Positions 44,871 to 62,938 of a stretch of 62,938 bases of DNA are shown here, piece after piece. Made by a program: the position numbers and the translations under genes. This DNA is from Hymenopellis radicata (Eukaryota > Basidiomycota > Agaricomycetes > Agaricales > Physalacriaceae): positions 1 through 62,938 of the forward strand of contig JADNRX010000316.1 in NCBI GenBank assembly GCA_015501595.1. Reading direction: 5' to 3'. The notes below the pieces were generated by a model. That model was given only the letters and a program-made list of their open reading frames with translations. It made no database searches and was not told the origin of the DNA. Numbering within the stretch: position 1 is the stretch's first letter; each line of letters opens with the position of its first letter.

Positions 44871-45170
44871 GTTGTTGGTGGCGTAAGCTTCTCTTGAGTT
44901 GGCCTATAAGTCCCTTACGTCGCGATGATTCGTGAATCTGATGAGTTTCTGGTTTCTAGAATTTCCTGTGGTTTCTGTTGATCATTTTCTCTCGGTAAGG
45001 ACTAACCTTTTTTTGTTAGTTGTTGGTGGCGTGAGCTTCTCTTGAGTTGGCCCACCCCGAAGTATCTTACGTTCTTCAACGCGCGATGATTCGTGAATGC
45101 AGACGACGTAGCTATCAGTTTCTAGGAATTTCCTGCGGTTTCTGTTGATCATTTTCTCTCGGTAAGGACA
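44871..45170 (+). repeat. two-copy tandem repeat of about 135-150 bp
   Basis: Copies at 44871-45002 and 45019-45170 share GTTGTTGGTGGCGT, AGCTTCTCTTGAGTTGGCC, CGCGATGATTCGTGAAT and GGTTTCTGTTGATCATTTTC followed by TCTCGGTAAGGAC. The second copy has about 20 extra bases in the middle. It lies just behind the PH-domain gene; no ORF crosses it. Confidence 0.85.
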
Positions 45171-45991
45171 CATTCATGACCTCATTAAGAACGAAACTAC
45201 GCCACCTTGTTGACAGCCGCTTCTCTTCTCATCATTCGTACATTTCTCGAATACTTACTTGCCTCCGGCTACGCGGTCATTCACTGCGCCACCGAACGAT
45301 CATGTCAGGATTTAGCTAATAACCGGTTCGCCGCGCTGTTTCGCCTTTTGTACGCCAGCGCGGACGTCTCGACGCAGTTGAAGGGTGAGGATTACCTACA
45401 CGGCAAAAAGCGGCGTAGTAGCCAACTTCTTTTCTCGCGTGCTAGCTCACGAGTTGAACACAGGAGGCGAGACAGGCGGCCAAGTTGACGAAAGAGGCGG
45501 TTACAACCGGAGACTCGGTCGGTGGGTGTCGGGCTTATTGAAGGTGCCGGAGTGAGGGGAGAACGAGGTAACGCATTTTGAGCTCTTTCTACCACCAATA
45601 CGCCCGTCAAAAGAAACCTTAAACTGCTTTATGTGTGGATCGACTTGCCTGCCAAGCTGTGCTTTTGACCTTGAATGATCGAACCGTTGCTGTACTAGCT
45701 AATCCGGCACCTGTCCAGCCACAGGCAACTACAGTACCATTTAACGTTTGCATCAAATCGGACGACGCTCCTTGTACACCTTGAATGGTTTGATTCCCGA
45801 AGTGCTTGCCATGCTGTTAAATGTCCGGTTATCTATCTTCTATCTTCTAGTATATTGATTGCGCACTGAAGTACTGAAGCTTCATTTAGTTTGAAATGCC
45901 CGATGAAAAGCCTACTTCGCTTCAAGACCTCTTGAAGACACTGCCACCGCAGCGTACATATACTAAACGCAACACAAGCTGCACGGGAGAC
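45171..45991. other. 0.8 kb intergenic before the P450
   Basis: Short frames only. A repeated CTATCTTCTATCTTCTAG lies at 45832-45850. An in-frame upstream ATG (45896) precedes the P450 membrane anchor, but the peptide between the two is hydrophilic and unlike P450 N-termini, so I place the start at 45992. Confidence 0.4.
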
Positions 45992-47981
45992 ATGAAAGTT
46001 AACATTGCAGTACCCATTCTCTTCGCCCTCCTACTACTAGCTCTTCTGTATGCGTTGCGTCAGAGCCGACAGTCGCGTTCCGCGCCGCCGCCGCCAGGAC
46101 CTCCGGGATATCCATTCATCGGGAATGTCCTCTCAATGTCCCAGCCAAAGCTGTGGCTTACTTTTGCGGAATGGGCCAAAACATACGGTTGCGTTGAGTC
46201 CTCTCCTCTCTCCAGCTGCGTGCTCAATCACAATAATCACAGGTCCTATCATGTCTTTGACAGTCCCTTCGCATCGGTTCATCGTCCTCAACACGTACGA
46301 AGCCGCCTCGACGCTGATGGGGCGGCATTCCGATCGCATGCATCTTCCCATGGCCGGCGCTTTGGTGGATGGGGACGTACGACAGGTTTCCTGCCATCCG
46401 GGTATACGCTGAAAGCTCATCGGAGGCTCATTCGAATCATGCTCAGCCTTGATGTACGCGCAGAGCAAGAACAGGCAGGCGTGCGACTTGTAGAGCGACT
46501 CGGGTTTAGCTCGAGTTCGCGCGACTGCATACAGCAGTAGGTCCTCCCTCGCACTATCATGTGCTATGTTATACTTACTTTTTTTTCTGATAGTACGGTT
46601 GTGTCCTTGATGCTCCATCTCATCTACGGATACGAGGTGAAGGAGGATGATGACGAGTATATCGCTATCGTGAACCGCGCGCTGGCTGGTTAGCTGAATC
46701 TGCGACTCCGGCGCATTCCTCGTGGACACCCTCCCTTTCTGTATGTCCAGTCCTTCTTTCCGTGGGACGAGACTAACTACCCTTACGCTCTTTCTTCAGT
46801 GCATCGAATACCGAGTTTCTTCCGGGTATGAACTTCAAGCGCAAAGCCAAAGAATGGAGAGAGAGTCTAGAGAAAATGGCCACTATTCCTTTCGAGCTCG
46901 CTAAAAGCCGTAACGTACTGGTTCATGTCTGCAAGTTTCCATACTGGTACTCACGCGCTTGACTTCCAGCCTGAACTTGAAACTCCACAGTCCTATGTCT
47001 CCTCGTTGATTGATTCAGAACCGCTTGAGCTGCAGGAAGAAATCAAATGGGTCGCTGTATCAATCTACGCTGGTACGTGGGCATTACTTAGATTCCTGTA
47101 TCTGATGTTGTTCTCTTAGGTGCGGTCGAAACGGTGTGTTCATGTGCGGACGCCGAGCTCCTCCTACTCAAGACCTTTAGACGCTAGCAACTCTCGATGC
47201 TTTCCTACTGGCGATGATTTTGAATCCGGACGTACAACGACGAGCTCAACGCGAACTTGACGAGGTATTGTCCCAACAGACAGTCACTCTGAATCATCGT
47301 CAGCATCTGCCCTACATGGACGCTTTGTGTAAAGAAGTATATCGTTTTCACACCGTGGTCCCCACTGGTGAGTGAGTAACCCCGAGGGAAATCTGCCGTA
47401 GTCCTGATGGTCCTTGTTTTCGAAGGAATCGGTCATTGCGCAGAGAAAGACGACGTCTATGGAGGTTATTGTATTCAAAAGGGAGATGTCATTCTCGCAA
47501 ACCAGTGGTCCATGGCGCACGATCCGGATGTCTACCGAGATCCCTTTCAGTTCGATCCTGACCGGTTTGTGAAGAGAAGCGAACGCGATCCGCGTGATAT
47601 CTGCTTTGGATTTGGAACGCGGTATGTCACGCAAGTTGACAAGATTTATAATTCGTCCTAAAAGCTTCATTAGGACATGTCCAGGTATGCTTCGGGAGCT
47701 GGCAGAGCGCGCGACTATGACTGAGGGAACATTTATAAGGACGATTCTTCATGGATTCAACAATTTTTGTTTTGGCTACAAGCATTTTGTCTTCATTCGA
47801 CGTTGTACCGATGAACGACGAGCCACCGCCCACCTGGGATACAGTAGATGGGATGATCTGGTACGTTTCTGTTTTTGATTCCTGCAGCAGGACAGCCATT
47901 CACCTGCCAGTTACCAGTCATGTTACTCCTTTCAACTATCTACTCGTACCGCGACGCACCTCGCATGAATGTGTGCCATAA
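45992..47981 (+). CDS. cytochrome P450 monooxygenase (possible one-base breaks)
   Basis: An ER-anchored P450 of the mushroom type. It has MKVNIAVPILFALLLLALLY (membrane anchor), the proline hinge APPPPGPPGYPFIGN, and IMSLTVPSHRFIVLNTYEAA. Next come LKAHRRLIRIML (C-helix, without the usual Trp), VSLMLHLIYGYEVKEDDDEY, PGMNFKRKAKEWRESLEK and the I-helix VAVSIYAGAVETT. The K-helix is CKEVYR (ExxR), and DPFQFDPDRF precedes the heme loop FGFGTRTCPG with its Cys ligand. The end is PFNYLLVPRRTSHECVP. Nine or more introns. Breaks: GTGGATGG at 46364-46371 and CCGGCG at 46708-46713 each lack one G, and another base is off near 46688-46695. Its substrate is unknown. Confidence 0.8.
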
Positions 47982-48246
47982 TACGACAATGCAATAAGAC
48001 TATTAGCGCATCTTGCCCGCACCAGTTTACGTGGCCGAAGGATGAATTCTGGCCAGGCCACCGCAAGTTTCGGCGCTTCTTCGTCTGCGATCTCGAGCAC
48101 GAAACTCGAGCCTCGCTCCTGCGTCTTCCCCGGTTACAGGTCACTGAGTCCGTGTGGCGTATGACATAGTGATTGGCCTAGACATACGTCCCGCTCTCCT
48201 GTCGGGCGGCTGGTGACTTGTGTGTGTGAAGTAAGTGCGCTCTTTT

Positions 48247-48254
48247 TATATAAG
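48247..48254 (+). promoter_or_regulatory. TATA box before a small ORF
   Basis: TTTTTATATAAGGG lies 52 bases upstream of the ATG at 48306, a well-placed core promoter. It is the best reason to think the small ORF is expressed. Confidence 0.6.
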
Positions 48255-48305
48255 GGACTCCAGCGTCTTACGACACCATAACATTACTCCTACTCTGATT
48301 TAACA

Positions 48306-48572
48306 ATGCCTATGATTCGCTTTACACCAATGTACCTCATACTTATTTCCAAGTCGACAGCCCTCAGGCTCCCCACTTCTTCCGGCGCCCCTCTACCTCG
48401 GCTCTATGGCCGCTGTATACGAGACCGAAACACTCACAAGATCAATCACCTTGTACAGGTACTTTATGAGAGCTGGCAGCCGCTCCTAGAGAAGAGCGGC
48501 TTCGAAGTGTATAAGATTGATATTCTCGACGTTGATCTGAAGCCATATCTCTTGGACCGACAGCGACGATGA
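48306..48572 (+). CDS. small unrecognised ORF (88 aa)
   Basis: The frame MPMIRFTPMYLILISKSTAL ends with SWQPLLEKSGFEVYKIDILD and a basic tail. It has a good TATA box and lies convergent to PRP8. No family is recognised, and a different splicing (frame DSLYTNVPHTYFQVDS near 48310) is equally possible, so the exact protein is uncertain. Confidence 0.35.
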   Translation: MPMIRFTPMYLILISKSTALRLPTSSGAPLPRLYGRCIRDRNTHKINHLVQVLYESWQPLLEKSGFEVYKIDILDVDLKPYLLDRQRR

Positions 48573-48758
48573 TGGTGGCGGCGAAGGAAGACGTAGTGTT
48601 ACTGTAGTCAAAGAAGACGTTTACCGGCGCTTCCACCCAGTGTAGTTCTCTTTCGCTCGCGCATACTACATTCAATCAGTCGAACGAACAATACACTACA
48701 TGTACGATACATAAAATTACACAAAAATAAGTGACGCGAGTCCCAAAGCAACATATGA

Positions 48759-57663
<8,905 letters not shown>

Positions 57664-58597
57664 CCTGCGAGACGGTACCGACAACGTCAAGGCAGAAGGA
57701 AAGTGAGCTTGGTGTTGATCTCTATTTGTCATTGACCTTGGGCTACCTGACTCTTAACAGTGACACCCAAAAAACCTTACAGAAACCCAACATCTACGTT
57801 GATTACAATAGAAATGCTGGGTGACTTTCCATAACACTGTGTAGATTAAATTCAATCAAAGGTTGAGAAAAAGCTGTCTTGCCGAGCCCGCCGACCGTCC
57901 TAAAGGGTCTTCGGCGCTGTTCGCTCCACTTTTGATGGCAAAACAGCGTCTTCAGATTTTGAGTCTGAAGGAGGGGTGCACACCCTCCCTCCAGACTCAG
58001 ATGTAACAACATGATAGTTTGCACATCCGAATGCGGCAGAAGGGAGGCGGCATCGCGTCGGCATGCCGTGTTCATATCCCAATGTGGATATAACGGGCGC
58101 CATGAGTCGGAATGACTGCTGCGCCACCATTCAACAACATCGCGGTGTTTGTCGGAGCCTGACTGAGCCAGAATGGCCAATGCTTTCACCAGAAACAGTG
58201 TGAATTCAGCACTGAGGCAATACAACAGCCTCCTGCTAGTTAGGTAAACTGGAGAGTCCTTATTTCTTGTGATTGTAGATAAACAGGCTTATGGTTTACA
58301 TTCCAACTAGATACTCACGATGATAACTGCCCCTGCCCTGTTTGAAGATGATTTTGAATCTAAAATCGTTATGGAAAGTTATCCGCTATAGATACAAATG
58401 CAGTTATATACAAGAACTTCCGACAAGTAATTAAACAGGCCTGCCAAAAACGACAGTTTAAACTATAAACAACTGACCCAGAATGCGCGAGAAAGCAATA
58501 GATAAAACAAGTGTTACAGTATTTCACCGTGAATGGACTCCCCAATCCCCAGAATAATTTTATGAGACCTTCAGACAGAATCTGACGGTGAACACGA
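57664..58597. other. 0.9 kb intergenic between PRP8 and the F-box gene
   Basis: The first 100 bases are the PRP8 leader. A minus-strand frame (57803-58225) is open but has no motif. Around 57955-57998 lies an imperfect inverted pair (TTTTGAGTCTGAAGGAGGG; CCCTCCCTCCAGACTCAGA) that could form a hairpin. Confidence 0.4.
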
Positions 58598-60450
58598 TTA
58601 AGCATATACACAACTAGAGGCCGTGGAATTCTCACTATAAACACCCTCGTCGGGATAATCATCTTCCCCTTCATCTTCGTCCTCTGCGTCCTCATCGTCA
58701 TCCCGATCCACTCGATTTCCACGGGCACCAACATCCGCCCGACAAAACAACCACCATTCTCGACTATCGAGGCCATAGCCCTGTCAGGAGGCTTAGAGAC
58801 GATATTCAGTGGGATCGTCCATGCAATCTCTCGCCCTCCCACTGTTATCCACGCCGAAATGATACTTTGAATTCTTTCACCCTCTAGCTCTCTGAGTCTG
58901 AAAGACCTCCAACCGTGGCAGAATTCCCGAACAGACTGCTTCCTGAGGAAAATACCACTAGTTGACCCGCCTCCAGACCTCGATGTGACGACAGAATTGC
59001 TCCTAGAACTGAGCGGACGAGGGACTGGCCCCTCCGGTAACTGCCATTCCAAGTCCGTCTCTTTCTCGCCTTTCGCGTCACTCGTTCCCGCGGCGTAGGG
59101 TGGCGTAGGTGTCCGATGGGTCCGCCTTCGATAGGAACCCTCTCCCTCGGAATCTTCGTCGGCGCTGTTAGCATCATCCTCGACCATCGCCACTGATGCT
59201 TGGTCATCATCTCCTTCGGAAGCAGCAATAAACACCTTCCAACCTTCGCCGCCACAAACTCTCGAGAAATCTATATCCAGACGTTGAACGCCCACCAAGG
59301 AACGTATCAGATCGGAGAAACTCGAGAGTGAACACTCCAACGCCGTAATGGTCAAGTCGACGAGCAGATGGAGGTTGGGAAGGGGTTTGTGGACAGAAAC
59401 AGCACGGCTGCTATTCGTTCGAACCCCGATCAGCATCCCAACAACGTTGGAGTAGCTCTGCTCGGCTTCGGATAGACCCATTCGTCAACTTGGTCACACC
59501 TGGAAAGACAACTCCTTCAAAACGCCCTGCACAGGTAGTCCGAATCCAGATCCACCAGGGACAGTTCCACTAGTGTATCCAGAACGATGGGTGTGGTAGT
59601 GCGCTCACTAGGCCAGGTGACGGAAGACGGCCAAGCGTTCGCTTGGGTGCCATCCGAAATTCTGGGCCCACTATAGTGCAATAATAAGCGTCTGAGGCTA
59701 GGGGAGCCGCGAAGCATATTATCCCAATAGATGTACGACGGACGGACATTGTCCAGGTGGAGCGCAAGCTCGAGGGATTCGAGGCGGTGGAGGTATGGAG
59801 ATTCGTCCCAAGGAAGGTTAACCCCAATCAAGGATACGTTCTTGATTCTGGGCAAGTCGTTGGAGAAAATTGTAACGGGGCGCCGATAGGTTGCAATGTA
59901 CAAGTCGGCCGAAGAATCAAAATCTTCAAAATGGTACAATTGGAGTGTTTCGAGCTTGGGCCGGGGCCGCATGAGCTGAGGTATTGACGCGCGACGAGTT
60001 TGCAGTCGTTGTTACGGATTTTAAGATGAAATGCCCTCCAGCGCTGAACGTGGGGAACGAGGAGTTGGAAGATGTGTGCAGTTCTTCAAGATAGAGTGTA
60101 ACATTTGGTATGTGTTCGCGCTGGGCTACGGTGGAAATAAGAATGTCGAAAGTAGTCGCGGACTCTGGGCGACACCGGGAGAGGAAGACACGCGCCCTAT
60201 TGATATGGAGGGGCTCGTGGAAGTGCAGCGTAGACCAGAGACACGAGGTGCGCAGGGCAATGGTGCGCCAACCGCGACATATCTGAGATACGGTGATCTG
60301 AAAGTCCTGTGGGGGCGAATTGTAGAATGTGTTCTGCACGGGCTTGAAAAGGAACGGTGAATCGGTGTAGGGGTAGTCGAAATTCGCACCGAGGACGAAT
60401 ATTCGAGTGATGAGCTCAACGGGGAGGAAGTGAATGGTGGTGGTGGTCAT
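58598..60450 (-). CDS. F-box protein with leucine-rich-like region (frame breaks)
   Basis: F-box proteins bring substrates to SCF ubiquitin ligases. The N-terminus is a clear F-box: IHFLPVELITRIFVLGANFD, then DFQITVSQICRGWRTIALRT and SCLWSTLHF. The typical mushroom F-box/LRR pattern follows: VPHVQRWRAFHLKIRNNDC, PKLETLQLYHFEDFDSSADL, LPRIKNVSLIGVNLPW, YLHRLESLELALHLDNVRPS and GSPSLRRLLLHYSG. After about 59520 come PNLHLLVDLTITALECSLSS and LVGVQRLDIDF, then an acidic tail with RVDRDDDEDAEDEDEGEDD and a stop at 58598-58600. One-base breaks near 60071-60080 and 59958-59960, and one more near 58720, interrupt the frame. Indels of single C or G would repair each. Confidence 0.7.
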
Positions 60451-60756
60451 AAAGAAAGTGCATGTGGGCAGAAGAAAGCTTCATTGATGGACGTGCTCAT
60501 CAGACAAGGAATGTTCGTTTTCGCAGGGTGCTCATCACAAGCCGTAATCTATTCAATGGATAACGTTAACGGTACTTGATCTGTCCTGGGACGGCTTAAG
60601 TTGCATTTCAAATTGCTCAATATGTCGATCATTCAAACATTATTCATCTTGCCTTCGGTTCCCACCATCCACCACCTCCACATATCCGGATATCTTTGGG
60701 ATCGCATTACAAGTTGATACATACTTTCACTACTTTCGTCCTTGGACTCGCCCAAA

Positions 60757-62164
60757 TCATTGCAGCGCGGAGACTACAAAATCTGCCTGGCTCATCAAAA
60801 GACCACCCCCATCTTCGTCCCCAATCCACGCTGCAGCCTCGATTCTGAACGCCTTCGTCCCTGCCAGCCGTAAAAACTCCATGGGTATGGGAACCCAGAA
60901 CTTCATGTACCACCCATTTTTGCACATGTCTCTGTCAAATGGCTCCGAGCCCTCCTCCGCTCCTACCGCCTCGTACTCAGAATCCTCGTCGCCACACTCC
61001 GGGTCTTTTCGACTACGACGCTGCACTTCAAAGGCATTCCTCCCTTTAGGCCCAACGCGTCTCCTTGGCATCACCCGCCTGGATAGTTTGCGCCAGAACG
61101 GACGGATGCATATTCCCCGTTCAAAGTAGAACATTCCCGCCTTCAGAGAGGATGCCTCGTTGTAGCGCACGTTCACGTCGGCCGGATGCACTGGCGGATC
61201 ACCTGTCAGCCCAGGATAGTTAAACGAGCGACAACGTATGTCCAGCAGCCTGATGTCCGGTTCAATCGGCACATCCTCGGTCAGGTCACTCTGTTCTCGC
61301 GTTACTATGAGCATTCTTGCAGGTATGAGCACCAGATTTCTGCAAGCATACGTCCTTATCAACCAAGCGATCTAGCACATAAATAACCACTCACTCGTGA
61401 TGAAGCTCAGCGTCCCAGATATCGTAATATTTCTCGTACATCAAAACCTCGACAGCCAGATCCTGCACACCGAACTCTACTCTTGACGGCTTCTCCACCT
61501 TCCTTCACACACTGTCCAGGAGTGGTCTCGTGGTTGGAAGTAGCGATCTTCGGCCTTGGTCTACAGGAGAAATCGAATCGTTCTGGGATGATGCCGTTCC
61601 TCGTCAAGTTCTGCACGCCCTTTTCAAGCCATAGCGAAGGCGGTATCCTCAGCCACGGTCCGTGAGGAACACGGAATGGGACGCGTTTGCGCCCAAATAA
61701 TGACGCTAGGAGCCCTTGCTCTGTAGGAGCATTACTGGTGGGGAAGGCATATGAAGTTGTGTGGTTCTCGTCTGGTATCTCCGGGATGTCGTCAGGATTC
61801 GGGACTGCCTGATGGCCCGCGTCCTCTTTCGCAGAGGCGTCCGCCAGCGCAGCGAGACTAATTGCCGAAGGAACGCGTCGAAGCGTGTTTTTAGCTTGCG
61901 AATGGCGCGGCTCGCGTATTGTCTCTGCAGAATCACTTCTCCTCTTTCTCGTCTGGTGGACAAAGAGCGCATTCTGGTGTACACGGTTCCTCCCACGTGT
62001 GCTGATGGTGGCGTTCAAGTCGATGGCTGTACCCCAATCGTCATCGTCCTCAGTGGGTCTCGGTGTGGATGGGCGGAGATACAGGACATCGTCGTCTGGT
62101 ATGGGTTTTTGACAGCGGGGCTGTTCGCTGTCGGGTCAAGGAGGACAGTAGAAGTGGCGCTCAT
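60757..62164 (-). CDS. conserved-looking hypothetical protein, cytosolic
   Basis: I do not recognise the family. The start is MSATSTVLLDP at 62162-62164. A low-complexity acidic N-terminus follows (DDVLYLRPSTP; TEDDDDWGTAIDLNATISTR), then a Ser/Arg-rich stretch. The folded part has FRVPHGPWLRIPPSLWLEKG, IPERFDFSCRPRPKIA, FGVQDLAVEVLMYEKYYDIW, and after an intron LIRTYACRNLVLIPARMLI, LLDIRCRSFNYPGLTGDPPV, VRYNEASSLKAGMFYFERGI and FRIEAAAWIGDEDGGGLLMS. The strong pattern and long uninterrupted second exon argue for a real gene. Two one-base breaks (GG at about 61498, GGG at 62133-62135) disturb the first exon. Confidence 0.6.
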
Positions 62165-62938
62165 TGCAGCTCGCGATGTCTTGGGAGATTTCGCTGGTTG
62201 GCCCATTCCGATTGTCGACGGGTTTTATATGATGGAGGTCGCGGGTCCACGGTGGCTTCGTCGGTGGTCACTTTAAACGATGAACAATGGGCACTCATTT
62301 CGGGCACGGCCAAATCAGGCATCTTTCGCACTTTGACCATTATGATTCAGGTTCGAGAGGATTTCCCATTGTTCTGCTTTGATATGACGAGCGTCGAGCG
62401 TGGCTATTGTATGGCTATCTGGGATAATGGACTTGAATTTTCGCGGCGTATATTATCTAGGAGTGGCTATGTTATTTTTTCCGTTTGCGATGGTAAGGAT
62501 CTTCGACCTATCTTCATGATAGGAGGGCTCCTGGACTAAACTAAAAAGTTCAAGCAGGTTTGCAACAGGAGCATTTCTGATGTTGAGACAGCCAGCGCTC
62601 GGGCGCTCACCTCGGCGGGTCGGCTTTGGCCCGCTGCTATTTTGGTCGATTTTGCGCTTACAGAAGCCTAGAAGGGCTTGAAAGATTTTCAGCGACCAGT
62701 TACAGTCGCAGTGGTAACCGTTGCAGGAGTCAAATTCAGACCGGACCGCCGATCATGCGTGCCGGGAGATCTACGACTTCAAGTCTCTTTTCACGCTCCA
62801 TGTGGGTATGGGAGTTGATGCGCAGCATATGCTACACAAAATGTCGTACGTGCACCTAAACTCTCTTTGACGGGACAACGCATTCATTCTGAAAGCGCGT
62901 CGTTAGGAAGTAACTTGGGAAGATTTGGATGATCACTG
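62165..62938. other. window end, no supported gene
   Basis: Plus-strand frames (62063-62539, 62626-62859) have no motif. A frame with FPLFCFDMTSVERGYCM near 62365-62415 looks somewhat protein-like, but no exon structure is evident. It includes the promoter of the minus-strand gene that starts at 62164. Confidence 0.3.

Noticed and set aside
45896..45991. Upstream in-frame ATG extending the P450 by 32 residues
   Set aside because: The extension is hydrophilic and would bury the membrane anchor inside the chain, unlike the family; ATG 45992 is preferred.
57955..58000. Hairpin-like CCCTCC/GGAGGG stretch as a possible snRNA or terminator
   Set aside because: Too short and imperfect; no snRNA motifs (Sm site, promoter elements) are visible.

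Overview
The window is genomic DNA of a mushroom-forming basidiomycete (Agaricomycetes). The genes are cut by many introns of roughly 45-65 bp with GT-AG borders and CTAAC/CTGAC-like branch sites. Gene content is typical of that group: DUF6533 and DUF6534 seven-helix proteins, a PH-domain protein, a SAP-motif protein, a thaumatin-like protein, MRD1, DNMT2 and PRP8. No prokaryotic features, rRNA, convincing tRNA or CRISPR array were found.

Region 1 (about 1-17.4 kb) is a rearranged accessory block. Three copies of one unit lie here. Each unit has a shared upstream stretch, a DUF6534 seven-transmembrane gene, and a convergent TENA/THI-4-like fragment. Copy A (1.36-3.14 kb) looks intact. Copy B (7.8-9.74 kb) has a stop codon and a frameshift. 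Copy C (13.74-15.3 kb) is inverted and truncated, and its 3' flank lies in the opposite orientation. Between and around them are a decayed multicopper oxidase, remnants of a KRE6/SKN1 glucan-synthesis gene abutting a PA-domain membrane protein that lacks its RING end, a broken YRA1/ALY mRNA-export gene, an isochorismatase-family gene and a Tourist-like MITE with TTA target duplications.

Region 2 (18.2-24.8 kb) is a conserved block: MRD1 (five or six RRMs, rRNA processing, minus strand), a SAP-motif protein (minus) and a divergently transcribed DNMT2 tRNA-cytosine methyltransferase (plus).

Region 3 (24.8-48.6 kb) is mixed. It holds a 38-bp inverted-repeat pair, a fungal seven-transmembrane protein, an NRAMP metal transporter, a second MITE, a PHD-finger protein, a thaumatin-like secreted protein, a DUF6533 membrane protein, a coiled-coil SIKE/FGFR1OP2-like protein, a large PH-domain protein and a cytochrome P450.

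Region 4 (48.7-62.2 kb) is dominated by PRP8, the 8.9-kb spliceosomal core gene on the minus strand. An F-box protein and an unrecognised conserved minus-strand gene follow.

Several genes (MRD1, P450, F-box, the last gene) carry one-base frame breaks, mostly in short homopolymers. PRP8, DNMT2, NRAMP and the PH gene showed none in the parts I read. Uncorrected assembly indels are therefore a real alternative to gene decay, and pseudogene calls resting on one lesion should be read with that in mind. No operon-like system is visible. The most unusual signals are the three-copy unit with its inverted copy, the KRE6/PA junction, and the two MITEs.
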